The translations under genes and the position numbers were made by a program. Shown one piece after another: positions 19,798 to 29,461 of a stretch of DNA of 64,000 bases. The notes below the pieces were generated by a model. That model searched no databases and had not been told where the DNA came from. It worked only from the letters and a program-made list of their open reading frames with translations. The stretch comes from JARRON01 sp037383845 (lineage in GTDB: Bacteria; Pseudomonadota; Gammaproteobacteria; Steroidobacterales; XN24). The DNA is taken from the NCBI GenBank assembly GCA_037383845.1, contig JARRON010000022.1, forward strand, positions 1 to 64,000, given 5' to 3'. Each line of letters starts with the position of its first letter. Position 1 is the first letter of the stretch.

Positions 19798-21792
19798 ATG
19801 CCCTCGCGACGAGACCTGGCCAACGCCATTCGTGCGTTGAGCATGGACGCAGTGCAGAAAGCGAACTCAGGCCATCCTGGCATGCCCATGGGCATGGCGG
19901 ATATCGCCGAGGTCCTCTGGAACGACTTCCTGAAGCACAACCCGACCAACCCCCGGTGGCCCAACCGGGACCGGTTCGTGTTGTCCAACGGGCATGGCTC
20001 CATGCTGTTGTACTCGCTGCTCCACCTTGCGGGCTATGACCTGAGCATGGAGGAGATCGAGCATTTTCGGCAGCTGGGCTGGCGCACGGCGGGTCACCCG
20101 GAATACGACCCCGACATGGGGGTGGAGACCACGACCGGCCCTCTTGGCCAGGGCCTGGCCAACGGCGTCGGCATGGCCCTGGCGGAGCGCGTGCTGGCGG
20201 CGCGCTTTAACCGGCCGGGTTACGAGATCGTGGATCACGCCACCTACGTATTCGCCGGCGACGGCTGTCTGATGGAGGGCATCTCCCACGAGGCCTGCTC
20301 CCTGGCGGGCACCCTGGGCCTGGGCAAGCTGATCGTGTTCTACGACGACAACGGCATCTCCATCGACGGCGAGGTGACGGGCTGGTTCACCGACGATACG
20401 CCCGGCCGGTTCGCGGCCTACGGCTGGCACGTGGTTCCCGAGGTGGACGGCCATGACCCGGACGCGGTGAAGACCGCTATCGAGGAGGCCCGGCGGGAAA
20501 CGGGCCGGCCCAGCCTCATCTGCTGCCGCACGATCATCGGCTGGGGCGCGCCAAACAAGGAGGGCACCGAAGCCACCCATGGCGCCGCCCTTGGCGAGGA
20601 AGAAGTGGCCCGCACCCGGGAGAACATCGGCTGGAAGTTCCCGCCCTTCGTGATCCCCGACAACATCCGCGACGCATGGGACGCGAGGGAACGCGGGGTG
20701 GAGCTGGAGCGCGGATGGCGGAAGCTGCTGGACGACTATGCCGTCGAGTACCCGGAGCTCTACGCCGAGTTCGAACGCCGCATGGCCGGTGATCTGCCGG
20801 GAGACTGGGAGGCCTCGGCCGATGCGGCCATCGCGCGGATCGCCGCGGAGGGCAAGGACATGGCCACCCGCAAGGCTTCTCAGGCAGTCCTCGACGCCTT
20901 CGGACCGCAGCTGCCGGAGCTCATCGGCGGATCCGCGGACCTGACCGGTTCCAACAATACCCTCTGGCAGGGCAGCCGCCGGATCGCCTCGGGGGACTAC
21001 CAAGGCAACTACATCTATTTCGGTGTCCGGGAATTCGCCATGACGGCCATGCTCAACGGCCTGTCCCTCCACGGCGGATTCCGGCCCTACGGCGGCACCT
21101 TCCTGGTCTTTTCGGACTACGCCCGCAACGCGGTGCGCATGGCCGCCCTGATGCGACGGCCGGTCGTGCTGGTCTACACCCACGACTCCATCGGGCTCGG
21201 GGAGGACGGTCCCACCCACCAGCCTATCGAGCACCTGGCGAGCCTGCGGGCCATGCCGAACCTCCGGGTCTGGCGCCCCTGTGACGCCACGGAGACTGCC
21301 GTGGCCTGGCGGGACGGCCTGGAGAGCCGGGACGCGCCGGTGGCCCTGGCTCTTTCGCGGCAGAGCCTGCCTGCCCAGGCCCGTTCCGAGAGCCAGATCG
21401 CCGACATCTCCCTGGGTGGTTACGTCCTGTCGGACTGCGGCTCGACCCCGGCGCTGATCCTCATCGCCACCGGCTCCGAGGTCCAGCTCGCCATGGGCGC
21501 GGCGCAGGCACTGGCGGCCGAAGGCATCCCTGCCCGGGTGGTGTCCATGCCCTGCGTGGAAGCTTTCCGGGAGCAGGACAGTCAATACCGGGACGCGGTG
21601 CTGCCGCCGGCAGTGACGGCGAGGCTCGCCGTGGAGGCAGGCGTTCCCGACCCCTGGTACGAGTTCGTCGGCACCTCCGGCGCGGTGGTCGGGATGCGCC
21701 GTTTCGGCGAATCCGGGCCCGCCGGCGAGTTGTTCAGGCACTTCGGGTTCTCGGTTGACAACGTGGTCGAGCAGGCCCGGAAACTCGTCTAG
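19798..21792 (+). CDS. tkt: Transketolase
   Basis: Thiamine-diphosphate enzyme moving two-carbon units in the pentose phosphate or Calvin cycle. The 664-residue protein starts [19 protein letters not shown]. Signatures include [54 protein letters not shown] (ThDP motif) and [20 protein letters not shown]. The ATG at 19798 fits the family N terminus; an upstream in-frame ATG at 19747 would add 17 unlikely residues. It is first in tkt-gap-pgk-pyk. ThDP is the cofactor whose synthesis gene thiE is broken in this window. Confidence 0.97.
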   Translation: MPSRRDLANAIRALSMDAVQKANSGHPGMPMGMADIAEVLWNDFLKHNPTNPRWPNRDRFVLSNGHGSMLLYSLLHLAGYDLSMEEIEHFRQLGWRTAGHPEYDPDMGVETTTGPLGQGLANGVGMALAERVLAARFNRPGYEIVDHATYVFAGDGCLMEGISHEACSLAGTLGLGKLIVFYDDNGISIDGEVTGWFTDDTPGRFAAYGWHVVPEVDGHDPDAVKTAIEEARRETGRPSLICCRTIIGWGAPNKEGTEATHGAALGEEEVARTRENIGWKFPPFVIPDNIRDAWDARERGVELERGWRKLLDDYAVEYPELYAEFERRMAGDLPGDWEASADAAIARIAAEGKDMATRKASQAVLDAFGPQLPELIGGSADLTGSNNTLWQGSRRIASGDYQGNYIYFGVREFAMTAMLNGLSLHGGFRPYGGTFLVFSDYARNAVRMAALMRRPVVLVYTHDSIGLGEDGPTHQPIEHLASLRAMPNLRVWRPCDATETAVAWRDGLESRDAPVALALSRQSLPAQARSESQIADISLGGYVLSDCGSTPALILIATGSEVQLAMGAAQALAAEGIPARVVSMPCVEAFREQDSQYRDAVLPPAVTARLAVEAGVPDPWYEFVGTSGAVVGMRRFGESGPAGELFRHFGFSVDNVVEQARKLV

Positions 21793-21851
21793 ACTTTTCG
21801 AATCAGGCGGATGCCTCCCGGCTATCCGTGGGAACAGCAAGGAGTGGTTAC

Positions 21852-22865
21852 ATGGCGATCAAGGTAGGCATCAACGGCTACGGGCGCATCGGCCGCAACA
21901 TCATGCGGGCGCTTTACGAGTACGGGCGCACGGACGAGATCCAGATCGTGGCCATCAACGACCTGGGAGACGCACAAACCAACGCCCACCTGACCCGGTA
22001 TGACACCGTCCACGGTCGCTTCGGCGGCGAGGTCAAGGTGGACGACGGGGCCCTTGTCATCAACGGTGACAAGGTTCAGGTGTTCGCCGAGCGTGATCCC
22101 GCGAAGCTGCCGTGGAAGGAGCTGGGCGTGGACGTGGTCATGGAGTGCACCGGGCTTTTCACCAGCAAGGAGAAAGCGTCTGCACACCTCCGCGCCGGGG
22201 CGAAGAAGGTCATCATCTCCGCGCCGGGCGGCAAGGACGTGGACGCGACCGTGGTCTACGGGGTCAACGACGACGTCCTCAAGGCCGGCGACGAGGTGAT
22301 TTCCAACGCCTCCTGCACCACGAACTGCCTGGCGCCGCTGGTGAAGCCGCTCAACGACGCCATCGGCGTGGAGCGGGGCCTGATGACTACCATCCATGCC
22401 TACACCAACGACCAGGTGCTTACCGACGTCTTTCACAAGGACCTCCGAAGGGCCCGGTCGGCCACCATGTCCATGATTCCGACCAAGACCGGTGCCGCCG
22501 CGGCGGTGGGGCTCGTGCTGCCGGAACTGGCAGGCAAGCTGGACGGTTTCGCCATCCGGGTGCCCACCATCAACGTGTCCATGGTGGACCTGACTTTCAC
22601 CGCTGCCCGGGAAACCAGCCTCGAGGAAGTGAACAAGGTTCTCAGGGAGGCCTCGGAAGGCGCGCTGAAGGGCATTCTTGCCTACAACGCCGAACCTCTG
22701 GTGTCCATCGACTTCAACCATGATCCCCACTCCTCGATCTACGAGTCCTCGCTCACCCGGGTCATCGACGGCCGCCTGGTGAAGGCCTGTGCCTGGTACG
22801 ACAACGAGTGGGGTTTCTCGAACCGGATGCTGGACACCACTATCGCCCTTTACAAGGCCGGCTAG
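21852..22865 (+). CDS. gap: Glyceraldehyde-3-phosphate dehydrogenase, type I
   Basis: Converts glyceraldehyde 3-phosphate to 1,3-bisphosphoglycerate. The 337-residue protein shows the Rossmann start [19 protein letters not shown], catalytic Cys in [12 protein letters not shown], and [17 protein letters not shown] and IPTKTGAA separate it from erythrose-4-phosphate dehydrogenase, which sometimes takes this position after tkt. Cofactor preference (NAD or NADP) is not clear from [10 protein letters not shown]. Its stop precedes pgk by 11 bases. Confidence 0.97.
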   Translation: MAIKVGINGYGRIGRNIMRALYEYGRTDEIQIVAINDLGDAQTNAHLTRYDTVHGRFGGEVKVDDGALVINGDKVQVFAERDPAKLPWKELGVDVVMECTGLFTSKEKASAHLRAGAKKVIISAPGGKDVDATVVYGVNDDVLKAGDEVISNASCTTNCLAPLVKPLNDAIGVERGLMTTIHAYTNDQVLTDVFHKDLRRARSATMSMIPTKTGAAAAVGLVLPELAGKLDGFAIRVPTINVSMVDLTFTAARETSLEEVNKVLREASEGALKGILAYNAEPLVSIDFNHDPHSSIYESSLTRVIDGRLVKACAWYDNEWGFSNRMLDTTIALYKAG

Positions 22866-22876
22866 GAGCGCCCGAG

Positions 22877-24061
22877 ATGGACGTGATCCGCATGCAGGAC
22901 CTGGAGCTGGCGGGCAAGCGGGTCCTGATCCGCGAAGACCTGAACGTGCCCGTGGAGAACGGCCGCGTCACCAGCGATGCGCGGATCCGGGCGGCCCTGC
23001 CAACCCTGAGGGCGGCGCTGGACGCCGGCGCCGCCGTCATGGTGATGTCCCACCTGGGCCGGCCCACGGAGGGCCAGCCCGAGGCGCGCTTCTCCCTGAA
23101 GCCGGTGGCCGAGCGCCTGAGCGAGCTGCTGGGCAGGCCGGTTCGCCTTGCGACGGACTGGCTTGACGGGGTGGAGTTGGAGCCCGGGGAGATCGTGCTC
23201 TGCGAGAACGTCCGCTTCAACGCCGGCGAAAAGGCCGACGACGAGAAGCTCGCTCGCCGGATGGCGGACCTGTGCGACGTGTTCGTCATGGACGCGTTCG
23301 GCACCGCCCACCGGGCGCAGGCGAGCACCCACGGCGTCATCCGTTTCGCGCCGGTGGCCTGCGCGGGGCCCCTGCTGGCCGCCGAGCTAGATGCCCTCGG
23401 CACGGTGGTGAAAGCGCCGAAGCGCCCCCTGCTGGCCATTGTCGGCGGTTCCAAGGTCTCCACCAAGCTGGGGGTCCTGGAAGAGCTCCTGGAGCGGGTC
23501 GACCAGCTGATCGTCGGTGGTGGCATTGCCAACAACTTCATCGCGGCGGCGGGCCACTCCGTCGGCAAGTCCCTCTGGGAACCGGACCTTCTGGACGAGA
23601 CCCGGCGCCTGATGGAGAAAGCCGACAGCCGGGGTGCGGCTATCCCCCTCCCGGAAGACGTCGTGGTGGCCACCGAGCTCTCCGACGATGCCGCGGCCAC
23701 GACCCGTCCGGTGTCCGAGGTGCGGGAAGACGAGATGATCCTGGACGTAGGCCCCCGCACGGCCGAGGCCTATGCGAAGCTCGCCGCCGAGGCGGGCACG
23801 ATCGTCTGGAACGGCCCCGTGGGTGTTTTCGAGAAGCGGCCGTTCGCCGGGGGCACGCAGCGCCTGGCCGAAGCGGTGGCCGACAGCGACGCCTTCTCCG
23901 TGGCCGGCGGAGGTGACACCCTGGCGGCCCTGGACAAGTTCGGCCTGAGCGACCGGATCTCCTACATCTCCACCGGAGGCGGCGCATTCCTGGAGTTTCT
24001 CGAGGGCAAGACGCTGCCGGCGGTGGCGGCCCTCGAGGCACGCGCCCGGCAGAGCCACTGA
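22877..24061 (+). CDS. pgk: Phosphoglycerate kinase
   Basis: Transfers phosphate between 1,3-bisphosphoglycerate and ADP. The 394-residue protein carries [60 protein letters not shown] and the hinge/C-terminal [14 protein letters not shown]. The spacing from gap (11 bases) indicates one operon. The ATG at 22877 was chosen; Met6 is an alternative. Confidence 0.97.
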   Translation: MDVIRMQDLELAGKRVLIREDLNVPVENGRVTSDARIRAALPTLRAALDAGAAVMVMSHLGRPTEGQPEARFSLKPVAERLSELLGRPVRLATDWLDGVELEPGEIVLCENVRFNAGEKADDEKLARRMADLCDVFVMDAFGTAHRAQASTHGVIRFAPVACAGPLLAAELDALGTVVKAPKRPLLAIVGGSKVSTKLGVLEELLERVDQLIVGGGIANNFIAAAGHSVGKSLWEPDLLDETRRLMEKADSRGAAIPLPEDVVVATELSDDAAATTRPVSEVREDEMILDVGPRTAEAYAKLAAEAGTIVWNGPVGVFEKRPFAGGTQRLAEAVADSDAFSVAGGGDTLAALDKFGLSDRISYISTGGGAFLEFLEGKTLPAVAALEARARQSH

Positions 24062-24065
24062 AAGC

Positions 24066-25514
24066 TTGAAGAAGCGCACCAAGATCGTCGCCACGCTGGG
24101 GCCGGCCACGGACAGGCCCGGTGTCCTGGAAGCCATCGTGGCGGCCGGGGTGGACGTCGTACGGATCAATTTCTCCCACGGCGTCCGCGAAGACCACCTG
24201 CGCCGGGTACGCGACGTGCGCGAAGCGGCGACCCGGGCGGTACGGGACGTTGGCGTGCTGGGCGACCTGCAGGGGCCGAAGATCCGCATCGAGAGATTCC
24301 GGGACGGCCCGGTGGAGCTGGAAGAGGGCGCGCCCTTCACGCTGGACGCGTCCCTGGCGGAGGATGCGGGCACCTCCCGGGCCGTGGGCGTGACCTACAA
24401 GGCCCTCCCCGGTGACGTGGCCGCCGGTGACGTGCTCCTGCTAAACGACGGCGCCATCACCCTGTCCGTGGACCGGGTGGATGGACCCAGGGTCGAGTGC
24501 ACCGTGGAAGTCGGCGGTGAGCTGTCGGACGCCAAGGGCATCAACCGCCAGGGCGGAGGCCTGTCGGCGGGAGCGCTGACCGAGAAAGACCGGGCCGACA
24601 TCGCCTGCGCCGCCGAGCTCGACCTCGACTTCCTGGCCGTCTCCTTTCCAAGGTGCGCCGCGGACATGGAGGAGGCGAGGCGCCTGCTGATGGACGCCGG
24701 CGGTCGCGCGTTGCTGGTGGCCAAGATCGAGCGGGCCGAGGCTGTCGGCAGCATCGACGACATCACAGAGGCAAGCGACGTGGTGATGGTGGCCCGGGGC
24801 GACCTGGGCGTGGAAATCGGGTTCGCGGAGGTGCCCGGTGTCCAGAAGAACATCATCCGCGCGGCCCGGGCCAAGAACCGCGTAGTGATTACGGCGACCC
24901 AGATGATGGAGTCGATGATCCACGAGCCCATCCCGACCCGCGCGGAAGTCTCCGACGTCGCCAACGCGGTCATAGACGGCACCGACGCCGTCATGCTCTC
25001 GGCGGAAACCGCCGTGGGCCGCTACCCGGTCAAGGCCGTGCACGCCATGGCCAGCGCCTGCCGGGCCGCCGAAACGCAGCCGGTGGTCACCCAGTCGACG
25101 CACCGCATGGATGACGTGTTCATCCGCACAGACGAGGCCATCGCCATGGCCACCATGTACACGGCCAACCACATGAACGTTACCGCGATCGTCGCCCTGA
25201 CGGAGTCGGGGAACACGGCCTTGTGGATGTCGCGGATCAGCTCCCGGATTCCCATCTACGCCTTCAGCCGCCGGGAGGAGACCCGGCGTCGCGTCGCCCT
25301 GTACCGGGGCGTCTATCCCATCCCCTTCGACGTCCTGCACGACGGCGGCCGGGAGGGCTTCGACGCCGTCTGCCGAACGCTCCTGGACCGCGGCCTGGCC
25401 AGCGAGGGGGACAGGATCCTGTTCACCGAAGGCTACGAGGCGGGCGTGGCGGGAGGCACCAACACCATGAAGATCCTCCAGATCCGCCGACCCGGGGGCC
25501 AGGGCGGCCTATAG
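24066..25514 (+). CDS. pyk: Pyruvate kinase
   Basis: Last ATP-forming step of glycolysis, PEP to pyruvate. The 482-residue protein shows RTKIVATLGPATD, VVRINFSHG, LGDLQGPKIRI, LAVSFPRC, the catalytic-Lys region LLVAKIERAEAV, ARGDLGVEI and VITATQMMESM. The start is TTG at 24066, four bases after pgk, because no ATG or GTG precedes the conserved KKRTKIVATLGP. It ends six bases inside the convergent sulP gene. In many relatives fba follows pyk; here it does not. Confidence 0.95.
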   Translation: MKKRTKIVATLGPATDRPGVLEAIVAAGVDVVRINFSHGVREDHLRRVRDVREAATRAVRDVGVLGDLQGPKIRIERFRDGPVELEEGAPFTLDASLAEDAGTSRAVGVTYKALPGDVAAGDVLLLNDGAITLSVDRVDGPRVECTVEVGGELSDAKGINRQGGGLSAGALTEKDRADIACAAELDLDFLAVSFPRCAADMEEARRLLMDAGGRALLVAKIERAEAVGSIDDITEASDVVMVARGDLGVEIGFAEVPGVQKNIIRAARAKNRVVITATQMMESMIHEPIPTRAEVSDVANAVIDGTDAVMLSAETAVGRYPVKAVHAMASACRAAETQPVVTQSTHRMDDVFIRTDEAIAMATMYTANHMNVTAIVALTESGNTALWMSRISSRIPIYAFSRREETRRRVALYRGVYPIPFDVLHDGGREGFDAVCRTLLDRGLASEGDRILFTEGYEAGVAGGTNTMKILQIRRPGGQGGL

Positions 25515-27227
25515 CGGGATCAGTTCCTTCTCCCGGTCCACCTCCCGCGTCAGGGCGGTGACGGCGGCCTGCGCGGTGGGAAAGACCTGGCCGGGGGCGA
25601 TCTGCTCAAAGATCCGGGTCCTTCTCAACCGGTCCATGACCGGGCCTTTCACCTCTGCCAGGTGGAGGGTAACGCCGGCTTCCCGGAGATTTTCGCTGGC
25701 CCGCTGAAGCTCCGTCAGGGCACTGGAGTCCACGAACCCCACCCCGCTCATGACCAGCACGAGATGCTTCAGGCCCGGACGCTTCTGGAACTCCCGGCCG
25801 ACGATGTCCGTCACGTGGCCGACGTTGGCGAAATAAAGGTTCTCATCCACCCGGACCAGGAGCAGTTCCGGCCAGGTGTCCACCTTGTGACGCTCGACGC
25901 TCCGGAACTCCGTTGAGCCCGGCAGCCGACCGACCACGACGATGTTGGGGTGGCCTGTCCGCCAGATGTAAAGCAGCACCGACAAGAGCACGCCCATGAC
26001 CAGGCCGCCTTCCACGCCGTAGACGAGCACGCCGATGAAGGTGACTGCGTTGGAGGCGCCATCCGCCTTGCTGTAGCGCCAGGTCTCCAGGATGGAGCGG
26101 AGATTCACCAGCCCCGCTACCGCCACGATGATCACCGCGGCCAGGGCCGACTTGGGCAGCGCGCTGAACGCCGGCGCCAGCAGCACCAGGGTCAGACCCG
26201 TGAACAGGGCGAGGAACAGCGATGTGGCCTGGGTCTGGGCGCCGGAGTTGAAGCTGACGATGCTTCGGCTGAAGCTGCCGGCGACGGGCAGGGCGCCCGA
26301 GACCGCCGAACCCAGGTTGGCTGAGCCCAGGGCAATGAGTTCCTGGTCGGGATCTACCGACTCCCGCCGACGGCCTGCCAGGTATTTCGCGATGCTGACG
26401 CTCTCCACGAAGGCGATGATGCTGATCAGGGCCGCCGACGGCAGCAGAGCCATCCAGGCGCCGGCTCCCGGCATTTGCATGTCCAGGGCCGGCGGGCGGG
26501 CGCTGATCTCGCCCACCACGGGCACCCGCTCCAGGCCCGCCTGCTGGACGACGATGGTGGCGATCACCAGGAGGGCCACCGGCGCCAGCTTCGGCACCAG
26601 GGAGGCGGCACCCTGGCGGCTGGCGAAGGCGCGGGACACGACGACCAGGAAGACAACGCCCAGGCCGCCCACGGCCAGGGTCTGCGGATTCAGGGACCCG
26701 GCCCGGGCGAAGAGATAAGCCACCATCTCGTGGGGGTGGATTCCACCGGGCAGCTCGATGCCGGCCAGGTGGCGCAGCTGGTCGGCGATGATGACGACCG
26801 CCGCGCCGCTGGAGAACCCGGTGAGCACCGGCTGGCTCAGCAGGTTGGCCAGTACGCCCAGCCGGAGAATGCCCATGAGCAGCAGGATCAGGCCGGTCAG
26901 CACCGACAGGATGACCGCGCCGGCGACGGGATCTGCCCCCGCCCCGGCCCCTCCGAGGGCCGCGGCCACCATGATGGCGACCACCGAGGTGGGACCGACG
27001 GAAAGATCGCGGCTGGTGCCGAACACGGCGTACAAGACCGCCGGCAGGACCGAGGCGTACAGGCCGACCACCGGCGGGAGCCCGGCCACCATGGCGTAGG
27101 CCAGTCCCTGGGGCACCAGGAGAATCGTGCTGACTCCCGCCGCCAGGATGTCGGCACCGAGATCCCGGCCCGTGAGGCGGGGAAGCCAGTGGAGTATCGG
27201 GATGAACTTGGTTGCCTGAGATGTCAC
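25509..27227 (-). CDS. SulP-family anion transporter with C-terminal STAS domain
   Basis: A 572-residue inner-membrane transporter of the SLC26/SulP family, which moves sulfate, bicarbonate or dicarboxylates. The N terminus has the SulP signature around ADILAAGVSTILLVPQGLAY and AGLPPVVGLYASVLP, then about ten to twelve membrane segments (residues 25-420). A cytoplasmic STAS domain follows near 440-550 (LLVRVDENLYFANV, VLVMSGVGFVDSSALTEL). Adjacent central carbon genes raise the possibility of a bicarbonate role, but the substrate cannot be told from sequence. Confidence 0.9.
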   Translation of the reverse strand: MTSQATKFIPILHWLPRLTGRDLGADILAAGVSTILLVPQGLAYAMVAGLPPVVGLYASVLPAVLYAVFGTSRDLSVGPTSVVAIMVAAALGGAGAGADPVAGAVILSVLTGLILLLMGILRLGVLANLLSQPVLTGFSSGAAVVIIADQLRHLAGIELPGGIHPHEMVAYLFARAGSLNPQTLAVGGLGVVFLVVVSRAFASRQGAASLVPKLAPVALLVIATIVVQQAGLERVPVVGEISARPPALDMQMPGAGAWMALLPSAALISIIAFVESVSIAKYLAGRRRESVDPDQELIALGSANLGSAVSGALPVAGSFSRSIVSFNSGAQTQATSLFLALFTGLTLVLLAPAFSALPKSALAAVIIVAVAGLVNLRSILETWRYSKADGASNAVTFIGVLVYGVEGGLVMGVLLSVLLYIWRTGHPNIVVVGRLPGSTEFRSVERHKVDTWPELLLVRVDENLYFANVGHVTDIVGREFQKRPGLKHLVLVMSGVGFVDSSALTELQRASENLREAGVTLHLAEVKGPVMDRLRRTRIFEQIAPGQVFPTAQAAVTALTREVDREKELIPL

Positions 27228-27309
27228 CGGCGCTGCGCTCGGCGAAGGATGCGCCCACGGGGGACGAGCCGGGCCACCATAGGAAGGGCAGGGGAAGGGG
27301 TCAAGTCAG

Positions 27310-27343
27310 TTCCGGCCGGCAGGTAAGCCCCTGCCGGCCGGAA
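27310..27343 (-). terminator. Hairpin after the peroxiredoxin gene
   Basis: TTCCGGCCGGCAG (27310-27322) and its exact complement (27331-27343) form a perfect 13-bp stem with an 8-base loop, just past the stop at 27356 on the minus strand. The T-tract is poor, so it may slow or stop transcription or protect the 3' end. Confidence 0.55.
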
Positions 27344-27355
27344 CCCCCGGGGCAC

Positions 27356-27883
27356 CTAGCCAGCGGGAACGAGAGTCTTGAGGTCAGCGAGAACCTCGGC
27401 GGAATGCTCGTCCGGATCCACGTCATCGTAGTGCCGGGCGATGGTGCCGTCCGGGGCGATGATGAAGGTTTCGCGCTTGGCCATCTTCATGACGCCCAGG
27501 TTCCGCAGGACGCCGTAGCTCTCGGCGACCTCTCCCTCGGCGTCGGAGAGCAGGGTGAACGGCAGGCTGTATTTTTCGGCGAACTCCTGCTGGGAGCTCA
27601 CGACGTCCAGGCTGATACCGACAATCTCCGCGCCCATCTCCCGGAAAGCGAAAATGTTGTCCCTGAACGCACAGGCTTCAGTGGTGCAGCCCGGAGTGTC
27701 TGCCTTGGGATAGAAATACATCACTACCCATTTGCCGGCGTAGTCCTCCAGGCGATGGGCCTCGCCCTTCTGGTCAAGGAGCTGGAAACCGGGGGCCGGG
27801 TCTCCCACGGCCGGTGAGGCCGCGGCGGGGCCGGCGGCCAGGGTGACCGCGACGGCGGTCAGGGCGACTAGTACGTTCCTCAT
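27356..27883 (-). CDS. bcp: Exported Bcp/PrxQ-type peroxiredoxin
   Basis: A 175-residue thiol peroxidase that reduces hydroperoxides. A signal peptide (MRNVLVALTAVAVTLAAGPA, cleavage near AAAS) predicts a periplasmic location, unlike cytosolic E. coli Bcp. The domain shows VGDPAPGFQLLDQKG, YFYPKADTPGCTTEACAFRD with the peroxidatic Cys and a second Cys five residues on, and the C-terminal DVDPDEHSAEVLADL. The ATG at 27883 is set by the signal peptide. It lies 75 bases after mgtE on the same strand. Confidence 0.9.
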   Translation of the reverse strand: MRNVLVALTAVAVTLAAGPAAASPAVGDPAPGFQLLDQKGEAHRLEDYAGKWVVMYFYPKADTPGCTTEACAFRDNIFAFREMGAEIVGISLDVVSSQQEFAEKYSLPFTLLSDAEGEVAESYGVLRNLGVMKMAKRETFIIAPDGTIARHYDDVDPDEHSAEVLADLKTLVPAG

Positions 27884-27926
27884 GGGAATTCCTCTTGACG
27901 GGCGACGTTCGGAGATTCGCGGATGG

Positions 27927-27954
27927 CCGCCCGGGCGGATTCGCACCCGGGCGG
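27927..27954 (-). terminator. Hairpin directly after mgtE
   Basis: CCGCCCGGG (27927-27935) pairs with CCCGGGCGG (27946-27954), a 9-bp GC stem with a 10-base loop starting five bases past the mgtE stop. No T-run follows, so termination is uncertain. Confidence 0.4.
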
Positions 27955-27958
27955 TCAC

Positions 27959-29317
27959 TCAGGTCAGGACGATGGTACCCAGACCGAGGAACGCCATGAA
28001 CCCCACTACGTCGGTGACGGTGGTCAGGACCACGCCGCCGGCCAGCGCCGGGTCTACGCCGAACTTGCGCATGGCCATGGGGATCGCCACGCCGGAGATG
28101 GCGGCGAAGAACAGGTTGATGACCAGGGCGAGGGCGATGACTGTGCCGAGCTCCCATGAGTCGAACCAGGCCACGGTGGCGGCGGCCACCACCACCGCCC
28201 ACAGCAGGCCGTTCAGGATTCCCACGGAGATTTCCCGGATCATGAGCCAGCGGGCGTTGGAGCTCTGTACACGCCCAAGGGCGATGCCGCGGATGATGAG
28301 CGTCAGGGTCTGGCTGCCCGCGATGCCGCCCATGCTGGCGACGATGGGCATGAGCACGGCCAGGGCCACCACCTTGTCCAGCGTGGCCTGGAACATGCCG
28401 ACCACCCCGGCGGCCAGGAACGCGGTGGCCAGGTTCACTCCCAGCCACACGGCGCGCCGCCGGGTGCTGGTCAGCACCGGCGCGAACATGTCGTCCTCCT
28501 CGTCCAGGCCCGCCATGCTGAGGATGGAGTGGTCCGCTTCCTCGCGGATGACGTCCACGACGTCGTCGACCGTGATTCGGCCGAGCAGGCGTCCCTCGAT
28601 GCTGACCACCGGCGCGGAGACAAGGTCCCGGGATTCGAACATCCGGGCAACATCCGTGGCGGAGGCCGAGGCGGGTATGCCGCGGACCTCGCCGTCCATC
28701 AGCTCCGCCACGGTGCGGTCCGGATCCTGGGTCAGCAGGCGGGTCAGGTAGAGCACGCCCACGTACTCGTCCGAGCGGTTCACGACGTACAGGGCGTCCG
28801 TGCCGGCAGGCAACTCGCCCCGCATCCGCAGATAGCGCAGCACCACTTCCAGGGTCACGTCCGGGCGCACCGTGACCGCGTCGGTGTCCATCAGGCCGCC
28901 GGCGCTGTCCTCCGCGTAGGCCAGGACCGTGCGGAGCCGCTCCCGGTCCTGGTGGTCCATGGAGGTCAGCACTTCCCGGGTCACCGTTTCCGGCAGGTCC
29001 GCCAGGAAGTCCGCCAGGTCGTCCACCTCCATGTCGCCGGTAGCCGCCACCAGCTCCTCGGTGTCCATCCCGCGGACGAGGTTGGCCCGGACTTCCTCGT
29101 TCAGCTCCAGCAGGACGTCGCCGTCCAGGTCCGGGTCGACCAGCTCCCAGACCGTCTCCCGCTCCACGGGAGGCAGGGATTCCAGCAGCCGGGCGATCTC
29201 GGAGGGATGGAGGGAGTTCACCATGCGGGCGACCCGCCGCATGGTGCCGCTCTCCAGGGCTTCCCGGAGGAGCTCCAGCCGGCGCTCGCGCCGGTCGTCG
29301 TCCCGCTTCGTGCTCAC
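27959..29317 (-). CDS. mgtE: MgtE-family magnesium transporter
   Basis: A 452-residue Mg2+ channel. The soluble N-terminal helical domain (about 1-130; LHPSEIARLLESLPP, LADFLADLPE) and a CBS pair (about 135-260; YLRMRGELPAGTDALYVV, VSIEGRLLGRITVDDVVDVI) form the Mg2+-sensing gate. Five membrane helices follow (about 285-450), including the pore-lining region GGIAGSQTLTLIIRGIALG. It lies after rapZ on the same strand with a gap of about 145 bases containing only GC-rich inverted sequence. Confidence 0.95.
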   Translation of the reverse strand: MSTKRDDDRRERRLELLREALESGTMRRVARMVNSLHPSEIARLLESLPPVERETVWELVDPDLDGDVLLELNEEVRANLVRGMDTEELVAATGDMEVDDLADFLADLPETVTREVLTSMDHQDRERLRTVLAYAEDSAGGLMDTDAVTVRPDVTLEVVLRYLRMRGELPAGTDALYVVNRSDEYVGVLYLTRLLTQDPDRTVAELMDGEVRGIPASASATDVARMFESRDLVSAPVVSIEGRLLGRITVDDVVDVIREEADHSILSMAGLDEEDDMFAPVLTSTRRRAVWLGVNLATAFLAAGVVGMFQATLDKVVALAVLMPIVASMGGIAGSQTLTLIIRGIALGRVQSSNARWLMIREISVGILNGLLWAVVVAAATVAWFDSWELGTVIALALVINLFFAAISGVAIPMAMRKFGVDPALAGGVVLTTVTDVVGFMAFLGLGTIVLT

Positions 29318-29461
29318 GGCCCGCCTCCTCCCCGGCGGGCGGGGAGGAGAGGTGTGCGGTGACGCGGAGTCCGGGCGCCGGGCACGGCCATGAGCACATC
29401 CACCTCGCGGGAATTCAGGATCTCGGGCGGGCCCGAGTTTAGTCCGGGGAGGTAGGGGCGT

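Noticed and set aside
19867..21840. 657-codon open frame antisense to tkt
   Set aside because: Composition is typical of an antisense shadow (runs of Arg, Gly, His, Val), no recognisable domain, and transketolase on the other strand is certain.
21852..22865. Erythrose-4-phosphate dehydrogenase (epd) instead of gap
   Set aside because: SAPGG and IPTKTGAA are GAPDH features; Epd has SHPG and IPVDTKLA at these places.
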